From contig PCRZ01000040.1 of the NCBI GenBank assembly GCA_002772205.1, positions 2,344 through 7,523 on the forward strand: a stretch of 5,180 nt of DNA. The letters run 5' to 3'. Shown here one piece after another: positions 1-5,180 of this stretch. The DNA comes from Candidatus Jorgensenbacteria bacterium CG23_combo_of_CG06-09_8_20_14_all_54_14. GTDB taxonomy: Bacteria > Patescibacteriota > Minisyncoccia > UBA6257 > GWB1-50-10. Numbering within the stretch: the stretch's first letter is position 1; every line of letters begins with the position of its first letter. Under the pieces are notes generated by a model. It saw only the letters and a program-made list of their open reading frames with translations, searched no databases and was not told the origin of the DNA. Both the position numbers and the translations under genes were made by a program.

Positions 1-1116
1 GCCACCAGTTCCGTGCCCGCGCCGTCTCGCCCCGCGGTGCCGCTCTACAAGCCGGCGCTTGATTACGAGCAGGCGATCATACAGGCAGTGGAGGCCGGGG
101 CGCCTTCCGTGGTTTCCATCGTCATCTCCAAGGATCTCCCGGTCATTGAGCAGTGTCCCGGCAGCCCCTTCGGCGATCTCCCGCCGGAGTTCCGCGATTT
201 CTTCGGCCAGAATTTCCAATTCTCCGTGCCGTGCGAAAAGGGTACCAAACGGCAAGAGGTAGGGGGCGGTACCGGGTTTTTCGTTTCTGCGGACGGGCTG
301 ATTCTCACCAACAAGCACGTGGTGGCCGACACTAAAGCCGACTACACGGTGCTCACGAACGACGGGAAGAAGCATGTGGCGCAGGTGCTCGCGCGTGATC
401 CTGTGAACGATTTGGCTATCATCAAGGTGGAGGGTTCAGGGTTCAAGGCGGCGGCTCTCGGAGATTCCGATTCTGTGAAGCTCGGTCAGACCGCGATCGC
501 CATCGGGAACGCGCTCGGGGAGTTCCGGAACACGGTGTCGGTCGGTGTGGTGTCCGGCCTCGCGCGGACGGTGACTGCCTCGGGGCAGGGGATCGGCGCC
601 GAGACCATCCAGGGCGTTATCCAGACCGATGCCGCCATCAACCCGGGAAATTCCGGCGGGCCGCTTCTCAACCTGAAGGGGGAGGTCATTGCCATCAACA
701 CCGCGATGGCATCCGGGGCGCAGAGCATCGGTTTTGCGATTCCCATCAACCAGGCGAAGCGCGCCATTGAATCGGTGAAGAGAACGGGGAGCATCAAGAC
801 ACCCTACATCGGTGTGCGCTACCTGCTTATCAACGAGGATGTGAAGGCGAAACAGAAACTTTCGGTGGACTACGGTGCGCTCGTTCGCGGTACCGAGGAC
901 GGCCCGGGCGTGATTCCGGATTCGCCCGCCGCGAAGGCCGGGCTCCAGGCAGAGGACATTATTTTGGAAATCGGCGGCGTGAAAATTGATGCCGAACATT
1001 CGTTAAGCTCGCTCATCCAGCGGTACAACGTGGGTGATACGGTGAGCGTGAAAATCCGGCGCGGCGACAAGGAGCTCACGCTCCCCATAACACTGGGGGA
1101 GAGGCCAGCAGAATAA
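1..1116 (+). CDS. htrA: HtrA/DegP-family trypsin-like serine protease with one PDZ domain (5' partial)
   Basis: This is an envelope protease/chaperone that degrades misfolded proteins. The reading frame is open to the window edge. The first start-like codon (GTG at 13) would give a protein without an export signal or membrane anchor, so the true start probably lies upstream. Counting that GTG as residue 1, 367 residues are visible. The catalytic triad is intact: His102 in TNKHVV, Asp133 in NDLAIIKV and Ser214 in GNSGGP. The chymotrypsin-like domain spans about 20-255. A single PDZ domain spans about 264-362, with PYIGVRY at its start and the typical SPAAKAGLQAEDIILEIGG segment. Cys48 and Cys74 flank a Phe/Pro-rich stretch at the place of the LA loop, which in E. 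coli DegP also carries a disulfide; pairing here is inferred. One PDZ resembles DegS or Gram-positive HtrA rather than two-PDZ DegP. The gene ends with TAA and is separated from clpB by 442 bp, so it is probably a separate transcript. Confidence 0.95.
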   Translation, partial: ATSSVPAPSRPAVPLYKPALDYEQAIIQAVEAGAPSVVSIVISKDLPVIEQCPGSPFGDLPPEFRDFFGQNFQFSVPCEKGTKRQEVGGGTGFFVSADGLILTNKHVVADTKADYTVLTNDGKKHVAQVLARDPVNDLAIIKVEGSGFKAAALGDSDSVKLGQTAIAIGNALGEFRNTVSVGVVSGLARTVTASGQGIGAETIQGVIQTDAAINPGNSGGPLLNLKGEVIAINTAMASGAQSIGFAIPINQAKRAIESVKRTGSIKTPYIGVRYLLINEDVKAKQKLSVDYGALVRGTEDGPGVIPDSPAAKAGLQAEDIILEIGGVKIDAEHSLSSLIQRYNVGDTVSVKIRRGDKELTLPITLGERPAE

Positions 1117-1167
1117 CTGATAATTTACAACCAACAACTAATATAACAAACGACAATCAAAAATTCA

Positions 1168-1196
1168 GTATAAATCCGTTCCAATCCGTATAAATC
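1168..1196. repeat. Direct repeat of GTATAAATC at 20-bp spacing
   Basis: GTATAAATC occurs at 1168-1176 and again at 1188-1196. The flanks are swapped: the first copy lies between CA and CGT, the second between CC and AGT. The surrounding stretch from about 1117 is AT-rich and poor in G, with many ACAA-type trinucleotides. The spacing is about two helical turns, which could suit a protein-binding pair. Degenerate repetitive spacer DNA is an equally good explanation. Confidence 0.6.
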
Positions 1197-1203
1197 AGTG
1201 TCT

Positions 1204-1221
1204 GAGCGAGCAGAGCGAGCG
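1204..1221. repeat. Two tandem 9-bp units of GAGCGAGCx
   Basis: GAGCGAGC is present at 1204-1211 and 1213-1220, giving two 9-bp units that differ only in the last base. It forms a GC-rich island inside an AT-rich spacer. Similar GAGCGA or GCGAAGC strings appear on one strand or the other inside the clpB linker and the downstream membrane gene, which hints at a dispersed short-repeat family. No function is evident. Confidence 0.6.
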
Positions 1222-1229
1222 CAAGAGAG

Positions 1230-1257
1230 TAGGCGCTAGGCATTGGGCTTTAGGGTT
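1230..1257. repeat. Degenerate tandem repeat with 7-bp period (four units)
   Basis: Four consecutive 7-mers can be read: TAGGCGC at 1230, TAGGCAT at 1237, TGGGCTT at 1244 and TAGGGTT at 1251, followed by more T residues. The period is exact although the units have diverged, and all share a T(A/G)GG core. No open frame or hairpin explains it. It looks like a decayed microsatellite in the spacer downstream of htrA. Confidence 0.6.
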
Positions 1258-1267
1258 TTTGCGGTGC

Positions 1268-1305
1268 CTGCTTCAATTTCTTCCATATGGAAGAAATTGA
1301 AGCAG
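1268..1305. repeat. Perfect 38-bp palindrome
   Basis: The arm at 1268-1286 (CTGCTTCAATTTCTTCCAT) is the exact reverse complement of 1287-1305, with no loop, centred on CATATG. No T-run follows on either strand, so it is not a canonical intrinsic terminator by itself. It lies just upstream of the likely terminator hairpin at 1310-1336. As RNA it could fold into a long stem that protects the htrA 3' end; as DNA it could be a dimeric-protein site or a cruciform. It shares its TCAATTT arm core and CATATG centre with the terminator at 5116-5164. Confidence 0.85.
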
Positions 1306-1309
1306 AGAG

Positions 1310-1336
1310 AAACACCCTGATGGACGGGGGTGTTTT
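1310..1336 (+). terminator. Probable intrinsic terminator of htrA
   Basis: AAACACCC at 1310-1317 pairs perfectly with GGGTGTTT at 1328-1335 around a 10-nt loop, and the descending arm runs into TTTT at 1333-1336. The T-run is short and partly inside the stem, so efficiency is uncertain. The A-run on the left arm is compatible with some activity on the opposite strand. Its position between htrA and the clpB control region fits a transcription boundary. Confidence 0.6.
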
Positions 1337-1359
1337 GCTCATAATTTCCCGTACCATTA

Positions 1360-1386
1360 TTAGCACTCGCCTATTGAGTTTGCTAA
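1360..1386 (+). promoter_or_regulatory. CIRCE operator (HrcA-binding site) of clpB
   Basis: The left arm TTAGCACTC at 1360-1368 matches the CIRCE consensus arm exactly. After exactly 9 bases comes GTTTGCTAA at 1378-1386, which matches the consensus right arm GAGTGCTAA at 7 of 9 positions. The arm-spacer-arm geometry is that of CIRCE. In bacteria this element is bound by the repressor HrcA and relieves repression on heat shock, typically at groES-groEL or the dnaK operon and in some lineages at clp genes. Here it sits 172 bp upstream of clpB and overlaps the -35 of the best promoter candidate. Confidence 0.88.
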
Positions 1387-1408
1387 TATTGAATAGATTA
1401 GTTATATT
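1380..1408 (+). promoter_or_regulatory. Candidate housekeeping-sigma promoter of clpB
   Basis: TTGCTA at 1380-1385 (4 of 6 to TTGACA) is followed after 17 bp by TATATT at 1403-1408 (5 of 6 to TATAAT). Transcription would start near 1414-1416, giving a leader of about 144 nt. The -35 hexamer lies inside the right arm of CIRCE, so HrcA binding would block RNA polymerase. A weaker alternative is TTGCTC at 1335-1340 with TATTAG at 1358-1363, which would place CIRCE in the transcribed leader. Confidence 0.55.
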
Positions 1409-1470
1409 GTGTAAGGAAGCTTTTTTGTGTTTTCAGATGCGTTTGAGAAGTGTCAGAATGAGAGTAAAAT

Positions 1471-1555
1471 AGTATCGATGCGAATATACGAATGTACTAA
1501 TGATACAAATTCATATTCGTATAATTCGCATGATTAGTATATTGGTATCGCTACT
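1471..1555 (+). promoter_or_regulatory. clpB leader inverted-repeat array with two mutually exclusive hairpins
   Basis: Segment 1478-1493 can form 16 Watson-Crick pairs with 1515-1531, with a single bulged A at 1523 and a 21-nt loop. The longer segment 1471-1493 can instead pair with 1533-1555: 19 Watson-Crick pairs plus one G-U out of 23. The two pairings compete for the same strand. The second one covers the region up to 3 nt before the clpB ATG, where a ribosome would bind. CGAAT or CTAAT occurs at 1481, 1489 and 1497, and ATTCG or ATTAG occurs inverted at 1515, 1524 and 1533, so a DNA-level operator array is another reading. The pairing is seen directly; a regulatory role is inferred. Confidence 0.6.
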
Positions 1556-1558
1556 TTT

Positions 1559-4279
<2,721 letters not shown>

Positions 4280-4389
4280 CGCCGCGGCGGTGGCGGCCGC
4301 GGGGGCGCTCCTTACCGCACCGCCCTTCGCGTGGTGGCGATTCCTCGCGGCCGCCGCGGTGGTCGCGGCGGTCTACGGGATCGCGCTCC

Positions 4390-4422
4390 GGGGGGTAGTG
4401 AAGCGAAGCTCTACTACCCCCC
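4390..4422. repeat. Long inverted repeat inside the membrane-protein gene
   Basis: GGGGGGTAGT at 4390-4399 is the exact reverse complement of ACTACCCCCC at 4413-4422. Inside, a G-U pair, one mismatch and AGC/GCT pairs close a GAA triloop (GCGAAGC at 4403-4409). The sequence encodes residues 57-68, a basic loop between the second and third hydrophobic segments. The loop position fits tolerated insertion of a small palindromic element. Confidence 0.75.
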
Positions 4423-4472
4423 TCCGCGGGGCGGGGCGCGGGATTCGCGCGTTCTGGGTGCTCACGGGGCTC

Positions 4473-4493
4473 GCGGCGGCGGCGGCGGCGGCG
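4473..4493 (+). repeat. (GCG)7 trinucleotide repeat encoding seven alanines
   Basis: Seven uninterrupted GCG codons encode Ala85-Ala91 in the third hydrophobic segment of the membrane protein. Loss or gain of units would keep the reading frame and change only the length of the helix. Confidence 0.85.
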
Positions 4494-5027
4494 CTTTTCT
4501 CTCCCGCGCTCGCGCCTCTCATCGTGTTTTCCCGCGGGGCATTCGTGCTCCTCTTGGGACTTCTTGCGTTCCTTTCCGTGGGGGATGCGCGCGCGCTCTT
4601 CGGCGCGGGAAGGGTCGCGGGCGGGGTGTTGGGTGCGGCGCTCACCTTCTCGTCCGCGTTCATCTACTTCGCGTTCCTCGTTCCCCTCGCCTCCTTCCCC
4701 GCGTTTTTGTTTTTGCTCACCCTCGGGCTTTTTTTTGCTCTCGCGCTCCTCGCGGGCGAGACATTCGCCGCATCTGGCGGTTTCCAGCCCCGCACCGCGC
4801 TCCTTGGTGGGGGTGCGGTGGGACTCCTAGGTGTGGAGATCGCCCTGCTCCTCACCTTTCTTTCTCTCGGGTCTTTAGCCCTCGCGCTCCTATTTTCCTT
4901 CATCATGTTTTTTATTGTCTGGGCGGCGGCAGCCGCGGGACGGGGAAAATTTAGTCCACGTCTTGCCCTTTGTGGGATGATGTTCTTCCTCGCGCTTGCC
5001 GCCCTTGTGCTCGCTTTTTTTGTGTAG

Positions 5028-5115
5028 ATTAGGGTTTGGTGTGGGGTCAAGCGCTGTCATCCCTGCGGGAGATCTCTTGAAGTAAGACAACGCCCGGACA
5101 CTTCCATAAAATATG
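5028..5115. other. Spacer after the membrane-protein gene, no gene seen
   Basis: Nothing codes here. A small imperfect hairpin can be drawn around 5059-5073 (ATCCC, then GGGAGAT) and GAGATCTC at 5069-5076 is an 8-bp palindrome. No convincing promoter was found: TTGAAG at 5077-5082 has no -10 at an acceptable distance. Confidence 0.5.
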
Positions 5116-5164
5116 ATGCCTCAATTTATACTCATATGCGTACAAATTGAGGCATTATTTTTTT
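5116..5164 (+). terminator. Strong intrinsic terminator of the clpB unit
   Basis: ATGCCTCAATTT at 5116-5127 pairs perfectly over 12 bp with AAATTGAGGCAT at 5144-5155. The 16-nt loop can add three more pairs (TAC 5129-5131 with GTA 5140-5142) around CATATG. A T-rich tail with seven consecutive T residues follows directly at 5158-5164. It lies 88 bp past the membrane-protein stop and should end the clpB transcript. Confidence 0.9.
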
Positions 5165-5180
5165 AAGACATTTTATCCTG

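Noticed and set aside
767..769. An apparent finding at DNA positions 767-769
   Set aside because: This was a confusion of protein numbering with DNA numbering. The LGF motif is ClpB residues 767-769, encoded at DNA 3857-3865; nothing notable lies at DNA 767-769, and the corresponding low-score entry should be ignored.
436..999. A 187-codon open frame on the minus strand opposite htrA
   Set aside because: It overlaps the intact catalytic and PDZ coding sequence of htrA and has no recognisable motif or start signal.
1287..1472. A 61-codon + strand ORF starting in the middle of the perfect palindrome
   Set aside because: It runs through the terminator hairpin, CIRCE and the promoter candidate, has no Shine-Dalgarno, and its product looks like translated regulatory DNA.
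1515..1550. A dif/Xer-like recombination site, suggested by GCATGATTAGTATATT in the clpB leader
   Set aside because: The conserved XerD arm (TTATGTTAA type) is absent, and the sequence is better explained by the inverted-repeat array.
4331..4954. A 207-codon Arg/Gly-rich + strand ORF in another frame of the membrane-protein gene
   Set aside because: Its Arg/Pro/Gly/Ser-rich composition is typical of an out-of-frame reading of GC-rich DNA, and the overlapping frame gives coherent transmembrane segments.
5077..5112. A promoter at TTGAAG with TAAAAT for a downstream gene
   Set aside because: The spacing of 24 bp is too long, and the site is directly followed by the terminator hairpin.

Overview
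This window carries two protein quality-control genes and one membrane-protein gene, all on the + strand. The coding DNA is GC-rich, the spacers are much more AT-rich, and the intergenic DNA holds short degenerate repeats. The heat-shock gene carries a CIRCE operator, so this is a bacterium that uses HrcA. The compact gene set and repeat-laden spacers are reminiscent of Patescibacteria (CPR, Parcubacteria-like), but that placement is an inference with no rRNA or marker gene to support it.

Region by region: positions 1-1116 hold the 3' part of an HtrA/DegP-type envelope serine protease whose 5' end lies outside the window. Positions 1117-1558 are a 442-bp spacer. It contains AT-rich direct repeats, a 9-bp tandem repeat, a degenerate 7-bp-period repeat, a perfect 38-bp palindrome, a likely terminator for htrA, a CIRCE operator overlapping a promoter candidate, and a leader with an elaborate inverted-repeat array that ends 3 nt before the next start codon. 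Positions 1559-4279 encode a 906-residue ClpB-class AAA+ disaggregase. It has a full-length M-domain and, unusually, a ClpC-like Leu-Gly-Phe loop in the second ATPase domain. Positions 4221-5027 encode a multi-pass membrane protein of unknown function that overlaps the end of clpB by 59 nt, so the two are probably co-transcribed. A strong intrinsic terminator at 5116-5164 ends this unit.

Functionally, HtrA would degrade or refold damaged proteins outside the cytoplasmic membrane, and ClpB would rescue cytoplasmic aggregates, normally with DnaK. CIRCE implies HrcA repression of clpB that is lifted under heat stress. The leader (no Shine-Dalgarno at clpB, two mutually exclusive hairpins, an in-frame upstream ORF) suggests a second, post-transcriptional control layer. 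The leader and the ClpB/ClpC hybrid feature are the two most unusual points here. No CRISPR array, tRNA, rRNA or insertion sequence was recognised.
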